From the NCBI GenBank assembly GCA_944332205.1, contig CALVJN010000002.1, forward strand, positions 1 to 64,000: a DNA stretch of 64,000 bases, written 5' to 3'. Positions 1 through 6,927 of this stretch are shown in pieces (position 1 is the first letter of the stretch; each line of letters begins with the position of its first letter). The translations under genes and the position numbers were made by a program. This DNA is from an uncultured Bacilli bacterium. GTDB lineage: Bacteria > Bacillota_I > Bacilli_A > RF39 > UBA660. A model generated the notes under the pieces. That model ran no database searches, had not been told where the DNA came from, and worked only from the letters and a program-made list of their open reading frames with translations.

Positions 1-73
1 CAAAAGAAAAAATTGACAAATATTTAATGTTTGTTAAAATTATATTAAATGGTGCGGTTGAAATTACAATTAA

Positions 74-103
74 AAAACCACATTTTTATAAAAATGTGGT
101 TTT
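74..103 (-). terminator. Rho-independent terminator after the GH3 gene
   Basis: A perfect 30-base palindrome with arms AAAACCACATTTTTA / TAAAAATGTGGTTTT. It lies just past the stop of the GH3 gene and on the minus strand runs into a T-rich tract (GGTTTTTTAATTG). The symmetry means it could also stop plus-strand transcription. Confidence 0.8.
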
Positions 104-121
104 AATTTCTCTATAAATATT

Positions 122-1318
122 TTATTTATAACTTATTTTCTCTAAAACTTTTTGATGACTTTCACTATTTAAATAACTACTAGGCAAATAAACATTATAA
201 TTTTCTTCTATATTTTCATACTTTAATTTTAATATTTTTCTTACTGATTGATCAATTCTTTCTTCAGTAATTATTCCTTCATCAACTGCTTTTTTTATAG
301 CTTTTAAACACTCTCTAGATGAAGATGGCATTAATAATATATCTACTCCTGCTTCTACTGCTTTAACATATATTTCATCTGATGAATAATAATTTGTTAA
401 AGCTTTCATATTTAAAGCATCTGTTGTTATAATTCCATCATAATTTAATTCATTTTTTAAAAAATCTGTAATAAGTATTTTGGATAATGATGCTGGAGTG
501 TTATCTCCAGTAATACTTGGTACTGCCAAATGTCCTATCATTATAACTTTTGCACCATTGTTTATAGCATTTATAAAAGGAATTAATTCAAGATTATAAA
601 GTTCTTCTTTCGATTTATTTATTATAGGGAGTGAAACGTGTGAATCGGTATAGGTATCTCCGTGTCCTGGAAAATGTTTATACACTGGAACTATACCATT
701 TTCTAATAAACTGTTTGCTAGTGCTAGCCCCATTCTACTTACTATTTCGCTATTACTTCCGAAAGATCTTTTTCCTATAACAGTATTATTAGGATTAGAT
801 AATATATCAATAGACGGTGTAAAATCCATATTTATTCCAAAAACTCTTAATTCTTCAGCTATTACTTGCCCAACTTCTTTAGCAATTAATTCATTATCTG
901 TTAATCCTACATTATACATATATGGTATATTAGAAACTTCTTTATCTTGTAATGCTAACAGTCTTTGAACATTCCCCCCTTCTTGATCTATTGATATAAA
1001 CATTGGAATATTCGACATATCTTTTATTTCTTTTATTAATTTTAAAGTAGCATCATAGGTTGTTATATTTTCCTTAAATAAAATAAATCCACCTGGTTTT
1101 ACTGTTTCTAAAGCACTTTTCAAAGTATTATCCATTTTAGGTGCAGTATAAAAAACTATCATCATTTGCCCTATTTTTTCTTCTAGTGTCATGTTTTCAA
1201 GTGTATATTCTATTTTTTTGCTTATATCATCCATATTATTGATGTTTTTTTCTCTATTCTGGCAACCACAAATTAAAAATAACATAATACAAATTAATAG
1301 TAAAAAAATTTTCTTCAT
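122..1318 (-). CDS. GH3 beta-N-acetylhexosaminidase-like lipoprotein
   Basis: A glycoside hydrolase family 3 enzyme of the NagZ type, which removes GlcNAc from cell-wall fragments. Residues 1-19 form a lipoprotein signal (hydrophobic run ending in LICGC, lipidated Cys at 19), so it should be anchored outside the membrane. The family signature KHFPGHGDTYTDSH lies near residues 213-226; it contains the His/Asp dyad that serves as general acid in NagZ enzymes. At 398 residues it is a single GH3 barrel without the second domain of beta-glucosidases. The start is supported by AGGAGC six bases upstream. It is followed by a strong terminator and is probably a separate unit from the WXG100 cassette upstream. 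Function as a wall-recycling hexosaminidase is inferred from the family. Confidence 0.88.
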   Translation of the reverse strand: MKKIFLLLICIMLFLICGCQNREKNINNMDDISKKIEYTLENMTLEEKIGQMMIVFYTAPKMDNTLKSALETVKPGGFILFKENITTYDATLKLIKEIKDMSNIPMFISIDQEGGNVQRLLALQDKEVSNIPYMYNVGLTDNELIAKEVGQVIAEELRVFGINMDFTPSIDILSNPNNTVIGKRSFGSNSEIVSRMGLALANSLLENGIVPVYKHFPGHGDTYTDSHVSLPIINKSKEELYNLELIPFINAINNGAKVIMIGHLAVPSITGDNTPASLSKILITDFLKNELNYDGIITTDALNMKALTNYYSSDEIYVKAVEAGVDILLMPSSSRECLKAIKKAVDEGIITEERIDQSVRKILKLKYENIEENYNVYLPSSYLNSESHQKVLEKISYK

Positions 1319-1350
1319 AATAAGCTCCTAAATTATTTATTATTAGCATT

Positions 1351-1962
1351 TTACTTTGTAAATTCTTTAATCTTTAATTCAAGAAATTTATCACATTTTT
1401 TTAAAAAATCTTGTAAAAAACAACTATTTATATTGTAATCTTGATCAGCAGGAGTATTTATATCAAAAATTGTTAAAAACTCAACATTATTATAAAAATC
1501 TGTTAAATGTCTTTCCCAAAAATTTACTTTAACTGAATCAATCAATTGCTCTTCATACCATGCTATTTGAAAATCATTACATATTTTATTTTTTTCTTTA
1601 ATCATTTTATCTTTAAAGAATTCTCTTTCTTTTTTTGTTTGATAATAAGAAGAAACATACCCCATTCTATTAAAATTTAATTCGTTATCCTCCAGAAAAG
1701 AAACAATATCAATAAGTAAATCGGCGATATCATTTTTATTTTTTTCTAAAAATGTAAACGAAACATCATTAATAGTTATCGTCATGTTTAAAATTCCTTG
1801 ATTAAAAATAATTAATGGTTGATTATCTTTTGTATAATTATTTGGTAATATTATTGGCAAACCTAAATTATTAAATTTTTGATTAATTTTAGCTCCTAAT
1901 TGTGTTGGATTATATTCAGTATTTTTTTTTAAAAATAAGACTATTTGCTTTTCATTTTTCAA
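1351..1962 (-). CDS. Hypothetical protein, last gene of the WXG100 cassette
   Basis: A 203-residue soluble protein that I do not recognise. It has no signal peptide or membrane segment, and is rich in Lys, Asn and aromatic residues. Its start codon abuts the stop codon of the acetyltransferase-like gene, so the two are translationally coupled. As the final gene of a cassette that contains two WXG100-type proteins and a large putative secreted protein, it occupies the place where immunity genes are often found in type VII toxin loci. That role is inference from position only; nothing in the sequence identifies an immunity family. Confidence 0.6.
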   Translation of the reverse strand: MKNEKQIVLFLKKNTEYNPTQLGAKINQKFNNLGLPIILPNNYTKDNQPLIIFNQGILNMTITINDVSFTFLEKNKNDIADLLIDIVSFLEDNELNFNRMGYVSSYYQTKKEREFFKDKMIKEKNKICNDFQIAWYEEQLIDSVKVNFWERHLTDFYNNVEFLTIFDINTPADQDYNINSCFLQDFLKKCDKFLELKIKEFTK

Positions 1963-2472
1963 CTATCTACGACCTCCATTGTACTCTTGAGGCCCCTTTT
2001 CAAACCATTCTTTAGCTTTCTTATAACTTAATTGATATTTTCCATCTACAATCAAAGCCCCCATCGATTTAAATACTATTTTGGCGTTGTCATTTTCACT
2101 CCAAATTCTACCTTTGAAATCATTATCAGGATTAGAATTATTTAACAATGCCTCTACTAAAAATCTAAATGTTTTCCCATCATGTTGATATGAGTCTATA
2201 ATTTGGAAATCATTTATATAATTTTCTTTTTCTTCTAATGACACAATTGTAAAACCAATTAAATTTCCATTTTCTACACAAATTAAATATTTATTTTTAT
2301 CATTTTTTAATAAACTATTTATCCAATTTTCTTTATATTCTGTAGAATTATTGGCTTTGTTAAAATGTCTTTTCCCTTGTGCTATTTTGTTCGAATTATA
2401 TAAATACATACTAAATAGGATTTCTAGTTCTTGTTTAGTTATATCATTATTATTTTTACATATTAATTCCAT
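1963..2472 (-). CDS. GNAT-like acetyltransferase
   Basis: A 169-residue protein with the general outline of the GNAT N-acetyltransferase fold: a central beta stretch (YLICVENGNLIGFTIVSL) typical of strands 2-4, followed by a segment ending FRFLVEALL where the acetyl-CoA loop would lie, and a C-terminal stretch (NDNAKIVFKSMGALIVDGKY) matching the usual last strands. The canonical R/Q-x-x-G-x-G/A loop is not clear, so activity is uncertain. The start has a good site (AAAGGAG, about eight bases upstream). It lies between the large putative type VII substrate and the unknown 203-residue gene, with short spacing on both sides. Substrate unknown. Confidence 0.65.
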   Translation of the reverse strand: MELICKNNNDITKQELEILFSMYLYNSNKIAQGKRHFNKANNSTEYKENWINSLLKNDKNKYLICVENGNLIGFTIVSLEEKENYINDFQIIDSYQHDGKTFRFLVEALLNNSNPDNDFKGRIWSENDNAKIVFKSMGALIVDGKYQLSYKKAKEWFEKGPQEYNGGRR

Positions 2473-2494
2473 ATTCTCTCTCCTTTATTTATTG

Positions 2495-4246
2495 TTATTC
2501 TAATGGGATTAATTGCATTACTGTTTCATTTTCACTGCCAAAAGATGAGATTGTTACTTCGCCATTTAACATTAAATGATGTTGCCCCTCTAGTGCATAG
2601 CTTACATCAAATCCTGCTTCAATTCTAGCATTTTGATATGCCAAACTTACTTGTTCCATATCCAATGGATTATCCATATTTACAGTAGTAGACTCACCAT
2701 TTACAACGAATGAAGCATAATCTTCTTCTACTGGAGAAGTATCAAACTCAACAACTTCATTATGTTTATCTGTATATGTTTCTCGCTGATAAAGATCACC
2801 ATTTTCATCACGGTAAACCTCTATCATTGTCCCATCTTCCTTAGTTACGCTTCCACAGGAAGGGTCATCTTTATTTCTTGTTATTGTAATGATTTGTTCT
2901 ACTTGGTTCCCGGAGCCATCATCCATAACTACTCTTTGAGTAAGTGTTATTTCTGATGAATTATCAGACTCTACATAATCCACGCCAACATCTAATCCAG
3001 ACCATGAATTTCTATAATCAGCTACATGATCAGTAGTTCTTGTTAGAAGAGGAGCACCTTCTTGTGTTACTATTAACTCTTCTCTTTCAACTCTTCCATT
3101 TTCTATAATTCCTTTATTTTCAAAGTCAAACTGTTCTCCAACTGAAGTAGTTATTATTCCTTCGTCTACAACTTCTCCATTTAAATGTTCACCATCAGTA
3201 CCAAACTCTCCTGTTCTTGTTTCACTACCTTCAACTGAAGTACCATCCTCATATGTTTCTTCGTACTCTCTTGTCGATTTTCCTTTTCCATCTGGTCCAA
3301 CATCATAATCAGTACTGCTTTTTTCTTCTTTTGGTTTAACTTCTTGATCAAGATATGCTACCTCTTGAATTTCTCCTCTTTCTATTGCAGCTGTTTTAGC
3401 TATTTCAATTTCTTCAACAGTAGTTGGTTCTTCGTATTTTTTAATGTACTGTGAAATATTTGGTGACCCATTTTCATCATATGTAATAACACCAGTTTGA
3501 ACTACTTCTCCTGTTGGACTTAATATATAGTATGTTTCTTTAATTATATTACCATTAGCATCTTTAACTGTAGTACCTCGAATAGAATATTGCTCGTCGT
3601 ATCCAAAATAACTTAAGTCTCTCTTTCCCTCGTATGTGTCTGTTGTTCCTACTGATGTTGCAAGAGCACCAATTGAGGTTTCACTTCCAATTGGAGTTAA
3701 TAAATTTTTTAATAAATTAATTGCTTCATTTGATGATGTTTCATAACTCATTATTTCTTCATTTAATGTATTTAGTATTCCCGATAACCTGCTTTCATCG
3801 TTTACCCAAATTGTATAATTGGAATTATAGTGTTCTTCCCCAGTTTCTTTATCATATATGTACTCTTCTGGACAATCTCCAAGTTTATTATACTCGTCAA
3901 CGGTTCTATTGTGCTCATCAACTTTTTCATCATATGATTTTAATAGTGTTATTAATTTTGCCAAATTAGTACCTGCTGATATTATTATTTGATCTGCAGG
4001 AGATTTACACGATAAAATCATATCATCTATACCTGTTTTTGCTGTACCATTTAATTCAAGTTCGATATCATCATCCCAAGTATCACCAATTCCAAAGTCA
4101 TCTATTACTGTATCAATACCACTTTTTAAATTATCATAAGATAAATTTGATCTTTCAGCTATAGTTGTTGCTGCACTAGTATCGCAATCTTTTATTACTG
4201 CATAAATTGCTACTAAGCTTTCATTTTTAGTTATTTTCGCTTTCAT
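2495..4246 (-). CDS. Large putative type VII substrate, cassette 1
   Basis: A 583-residue protein without signal peptide or obvious membrane helix. Residues 1 to about 200 are helical (heptad-like stretch near LLKSYDEKVDEHNRTVDEYN), as in secreted WXG/LXG-type proteins. The rest is acidic and rich in Thr, Glu, Gly and Asp, with repeating beta-like phrases such as YEETYEDGT and YRDENGDLYQRETYTD that resemble extended wall or surface modules. The ATG at 4246 is preferred over the GTG nine bases upstream because AGGTG sits five bases before it. It directly follows two WXG100-type genes, the same place that the GGSxT-repeat protein holds in the second cassette. No toxin motif is recognised. Substrate status is inferred from context. 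Confidence 0.6.
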   Translation of the reverse strand: MKAKITKNESLVAIYAVIKDCDTSAATTIAERSNLSYDNLKSGIDTVIDDFGIGDTWDDDIELELNGTAKTGIDDMILSCKSPADQIIISAGTNLAKLITLLKSYDEKVDEHNRTVDEYNKLGDCPEEYIYDKETGEEHYNSNYTIWVNDESRLSGILNTLNEEIMSYETSSNEAINLLKNLLTPIGSETSIGALATSVGTTDTYEGKRDLSYFGYDEQYSIRGTTVKDANGNIIKETYYILSPTGEVVQTGVITYDENGSPNISQYIKKYEEPTTVEEIEIAKTAAIERGEIQEVAYLDQEVKPKEEKSSTDYDVGPDGKGKSTREYEETYEDGTSVEGSETRTGEFGTDGEHLNGEVVDEGIITTSVGEQFDFENKGIIENGRVEREELIVTQEGAPLLTRTTDHVADYRNSWSGLDVGVDYVESDNSSEITLTQRVVMDDGSGNQVEQIITITRNKDDPSCGSVTKEDGTMIEVYRDENGDLYQRETYTDKHNEVVEFDTSPVEEDYASFVVNGESTTVNMDNPLDMEQVSLAYQNARIEAGFDVSYALEGQHHLMLNGEVTISSFGSENETVMQLIPLE

Positions 4247-4258
4247 ATTATTCACCTA

Positions 4259-4573
4259 TTAATATACAGCTATATTTGCATTTTCTTGCATTTTTTTATT
4301 AATCAACGCATCCATTTGTTTATAACTATCCAAAACTTTTTCAATAAAAGCTATGTTGGATTCTAAAGTGTCATATATGCTTTGAAATTCATTTGTGTAA
4401 TTAGTTAATGCAATGTATGCCTTCGTACCAGAACTTCCTGACCAGTAATTAATCATGTTCGAACAATCATTTTTTATAGAATTCAATGCATCTTCCATAT
4501 TTTTCTTTTGCTCCCTTAGTTGAGTTATTTTCATTTGAAGTATATCTGTCTCTATATATATATTACTGTCCAT
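4259..4573 (-). CDS. WXG100-type protein, cassette 1, second of pair
   Basis: A 104-residue all-helical protein with the hairpin turn motif YWSGSSG near residue 44, matching the WXG motif of the EsxA/EsxB family. These small proteins form helical-hairpin dimers and are exported by, or escort substrates to, the type VII machine. The start overlaps the end of the preceding WXG100 gene by 11 bases, with AGGAGG eight bases upstream lying inside that gene. Its counterpart at 21219-21545 has FWEG at the equivalent point. The C-terminus (NKKMQENANIAVY) is not an obvious YxxxD/E export signal. Confidence 0.8.
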   Translation of the reverse strand: MDSNIYIETDILQMKITQLREQKKNMEDALNSIKNDCSNMINYWSGSSGTKAYIALTNYTNEFQSIYDTLESNIAFIEKVLDSYKQMDALINKKMQENANIAVY

Positions 4574-4934
4574 CGTACATTCCTCCTGTCATTGGTGGTA
4601 TTATCATTTTAGGTTGCTGTGGTAATAAATATTCCTCTTCAATACTCTTCATCTTTTTTACACCGTCTTCTATATGACCTTTGTATTTAGATGAGCTTTT
4701 ATCAAACATCATACTCCAATCTATTAAATAAGCGGTGTCCTCTTTTAATAAATTCAAATAATTATTCATTGATGTTTTAAAATTTTCTGCGTCTATGCCC
4801 CTCCAACATTCTGGTAATGAATTAATTATTTCTTGAAATTTTTTTCTTGCTACTTCAAATTTAATAACATTTTCCTCTGTTCTTTTACCTAAAGCTTTCA
4901 CTTCAGTCCAATTTACATTTATTTTTCTTTCCAT
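4563..4934 (-). CDS. WXG100-type protein, cassette 1, first of pair
   Basis: A 123-residue helical protein with the motif CWRGIDAENFK near residues 43-53, a clear WXG100 signature. The phrase W(R/S)GxDAENFK is shared with the WXG100 protein at 21558-21848, which holds the same place in the second cassette. The tail of about 25 residues after the second helix is Pro/Met/Gly-rich and unusual for the family. The start has AGGTG about five bases upstream. It follows the helical-repeat gene by eight bases and overlaps the next gene, so the cassette is one operon. Confidence 0.82.
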   Translation of the reverse strand: MERKINVNWTEVKALGKRTEENVIKFEVARKKFQEIINSLPECWRGIDAENFKTSMNNYLNLLKEDTAYLIDWSMMFDKSSSKYKGHIEDGVKKMKSIEEEYLLPQQPKMIIPPMTGGMYDGQ

Positions 4935-4942
4935 AATGTCAC

Positions 4943-6025
4943 CTACTCAATCCCCATTAATGTACTTAAAATACTCATTGTTGCTTCATTGCTAAATTTA
5001 GTTAAATTATTCATAAATACTGAACTTTTTCCTAAGTTTACAACATCACTTTTTATACTAGATATATTTCCAAGAAGAGATTCAATATTAGAACTTTTTG
5101 ATGCCGATGCAGTGTCAATAAAATTTCTAATAATAGATACTTCGCCAGAATTCATATCCCCAATATTATTTCCATCATAAACATCAAGTAATGCTGATCC
5201 CATGTTATCGTTTGTTAAATTTCCTAAATAATTTGGAATATTATTAAAGTTTCTTAAAGAGTCTTTCAATACATTGCTATATTCTGGTCCTCTTAGTAAT
5301 GTTTCTAAACTTAAGTGATTACTATCAGCTACCATCTGTAAGTATGTTTTAATTACATTTTTCATATCATCGTTCATTCCAACAACTTCTGGTGCCTTGC
5401 CACTAAATATATTTAATAATAGTTTTTGACTTATATCTACATCCCCAACTTGAATAAGATTTTTTAAATTCTCTGAAAGGTTAGGACTTGCTAATAAAGC
5501 AGATTGAATTTTTAAAGTATAATCTTCTCCTGTTAATAATTTATCAAGAGTCATATTATTGGCATCTGCTAATTTTCCTAACTCACTTGCAACTAATGAT
5601 AAATCACTCATAGACATATTTGCATATTGTTCTAATTGTTCTTTTGAATTATCAATTAATTGTATCTGTGTTTGTGGTATAGTAGAATCATCTTCTTTAG
5701 TACTTTGACTACTTCCGCCACTTCTAGCTCTACTTCTTCCTTCTAAAGCCGCTACTTCTTCTTCTATGCCAGTGTCAACTTGTATTGCATTTTCTACAAT
5801 TGTTTGTATAGTGTTTTTAACAGTATCTAACGATGATATAAGTTGAATATTGTTGTCATCATATGATTTAACAAAACCATTTTCTAATGCTGCGTCCTTC
5901 AATATTTTGAAAAAATTTTCTTCACTTGCCTTTACATATGCATTTTTAAAATTTCCAACTGTTGTATCAAAACTTAATAATATACTATTAATTTGTTCTA
6001 TATTCATTTTTGTAAAATCTGACAT
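4943..6025 (-). CDS. Helical-repeat protein of the secretion cassette (three modules)
   Basis: A 360-residue protein that I cannot assign to a named family. Residues 1-90 are helical; a Ser/Gly/Arg-rich linker follows (about 95-115); then come modules of roughly 75 residues marked by LDKLLTGEDYTLKIQSALL, LETLLRGPEYSNVLKDSL and a divergent IESLLGNISSIKSDVV. Phrases between modules (SGKAPEVVGMNDD, YDGNNIGDMNSGEVSIIRNF) are closely matched in the 484-residue protein at 21901-23355 (TGKNPEALGMTNEE, YDGDGINDLKPGAVNIIRTF), so the two are paralogues. The ATG at 6025 is preferred over the upstream GTG because GAGGTG lies just before it. It is first in cassette 1. No signal peptide or membrane helix. 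Confidence 0.72.
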   Translation of the reverse strand: MSDFTKMNIEQINSILLSFDTTVGNFKNAYVKASEENFFKILKDAALENGFVKSYDDNNIQLISSLDTVKNTIQTIVENAIQVDTGIEEEVAALEGRSRARSGGSSQSTKEDDSTIPQTQIQLIDNSKEQLEQYANMSMSDLSLVASELGKLADANNMTLDKLLTGEDYTLKIQSALLASPNLSENLKNLIQVGDVDISQKLLLNIFSGKAPEVVGMNDDMKNVIKTYLQMVADSNHLSLETLLRGPEYSNVLKDSLRNFNNIPNYLGNLTNDNMGSALLDVYDGNNIGDMNSGEVSIIRNFIDTASASKSSNIESLLGNISSIKSDVVNLGKSSVFMNNLTKFSNEATMSILSTLMGIE

Positions 6026-6131
6026 ATAATTCACCTCGTATTGTATATATAAATTTATTATACATTATATTTTCTTAAATTTCTTGCTATTTTAATTTTT
6101 TTTACGTTTTTTTACAAAATCATATTATAAT

Positions 6132-6165
6132 AAAAAATACAATTAAACTCTTAATTGTATTTTTT
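6132..6165 (-). terminator. Terminator after nrdG
   Basis: A 15-base-pair hairpin: stem AAAAAATACAATTAA with a four-base loop (ACTC) and its exact complement. On the minus strand it ends in TTTTTTATTATAA. It lies 15 bases past the nrdG stop and closes the ribonucleotide reductase operon. Confidence 0.8.
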
Positions 6166-6180
6166 ATGTACTATATATTT

Positions 6181-6735
6181 TTATATATATATTTTTTTTT
6201 CTTTTTCTTTATTTTTCTTATCTAAAACGTCATTTTTATATAAAATAACCTTGTTACTATTTAAAGTTTTTTTTACGTCAATTAATCGTTGATTTTTTGA
6301 ACCTCTAAATTTTGCCTCTAAACTTTTTAATTTATAAATAAATCTTCCATCGACTAAAACATCTATTTCTCTTAAAAAATCCATTATAGCTTGATTTTCT
6401 TTGCTTTTTTTTAGTAGTTGTTCATAAGTATATCCAGTATAACACCAAATATTTAAATTTATTTTATGGCAATATTTTGCAACTTCTAAACACGCTTCAG
6501 GTTGTTCAAAAGGATCACCTCCAGAAAAAGTAATTCCTTCTTCGCAATCTAATGAATTGATTTCTTTTTTTAATTCATCAACATCTTTTAAAAAACCGCC
6601 ATTATAATCATGGGTTTCTGGATTATGACACATAGGGCAGTTATGCGGACATCCTTGAGTCCAAATAACTGCTCTTAATCCCTCACCATCAACAATACTA
6701 CCTCTTTGTAATTTGCTTGCTAGTCTAATAAGCAT
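6181..6735 (-). CDS. nrdG: Anaerobic ribonucleotide reductase activating protein
   Basis: A radical SAM enzyme that generates the glycyl radical on NrdD. The iron-sulfur motif CPHNCPMC (CxxxCxxC) sits near residues 29-36, preceded by GLRAVIWTQG and followed by HNPETHDYNGG, as in NrdG. FSGGDPFEQPEA matches the SAM-binding GGDP region. At 184 residues it is a typical length, with an additional Lys-rich tail. Its ATG lies three bases after the stop of the separate glycyl-radical gene and has no clear site of its own, so translation is probably coupled. Order is nrdD - radical domain - nrdG in one operon. Confidence 0.93.
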   Translation of the reverse strand: MLIRLASKLQRGSIVDGEGLRAVIWTQGCPHNCPMCHNPETHDYNGGFLKDVDELKKEINSLDCEEGITFSGGDPFEQPEACLEVAKYCHKINLNIWCYTGYTYEQLLKKSKENQAIMDFLREIDVLVDGRFIYKLKSLEAKFRGSKNQRLIDVKKTLNSNKVILYKNDVLDKKNKEKEKKIYI

Positions 6736-6738
6736 AAT

Positions 6739-6909
6739 TTAAAAGGAATGTTTTACTCGATCATGTTCTTCGGCACGCTTACCATTATTGAATCTATCAA
6801 CAGTTCCTACAAGATAACCAGTAATTCTTCGAATTCTTTCAAATCCAACTCCTTCTCCTGTAGTTTTCTTCTCTTTTGGTGTTGCTTCAAATTCTAATTC
6901 TTTTTTCAT
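6739..6909 (-). CDS. Separate glycyl-radical domain of class III ribonucleotide reductase
   Basis: A 56-residue protein that corresponds to the extreme C-terminus of ordinary NrdD: FERIRRITGYLVGTVDRF followed by NNGKRAEEHDRVKH. The glycine in RITGYL (Gly31) aligns with the radical-bearing glycine of NrdD (RxxGYL region). The gene has its own ATG and a purine-rich site (GGAAGAGG) 18 bases after the stop codon of the long nrdD gene, which itself lacks this tail. It therefore looks like a bona fide split subunit rather than one point mutation. The long subunit would supply the active-site cysteines and this peptide the radical. It is too short for usual ORF cut-offs. Confidence 0.85.
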   Translation of the reverse strand: MKKELEFEATPKEKKTTGEGVGFERIRRITGYLVGTVDRFNNGKRAEEHDRVKHSF

Positions 6910-6927
6910 TTTACCTCTTCCTTTCTT

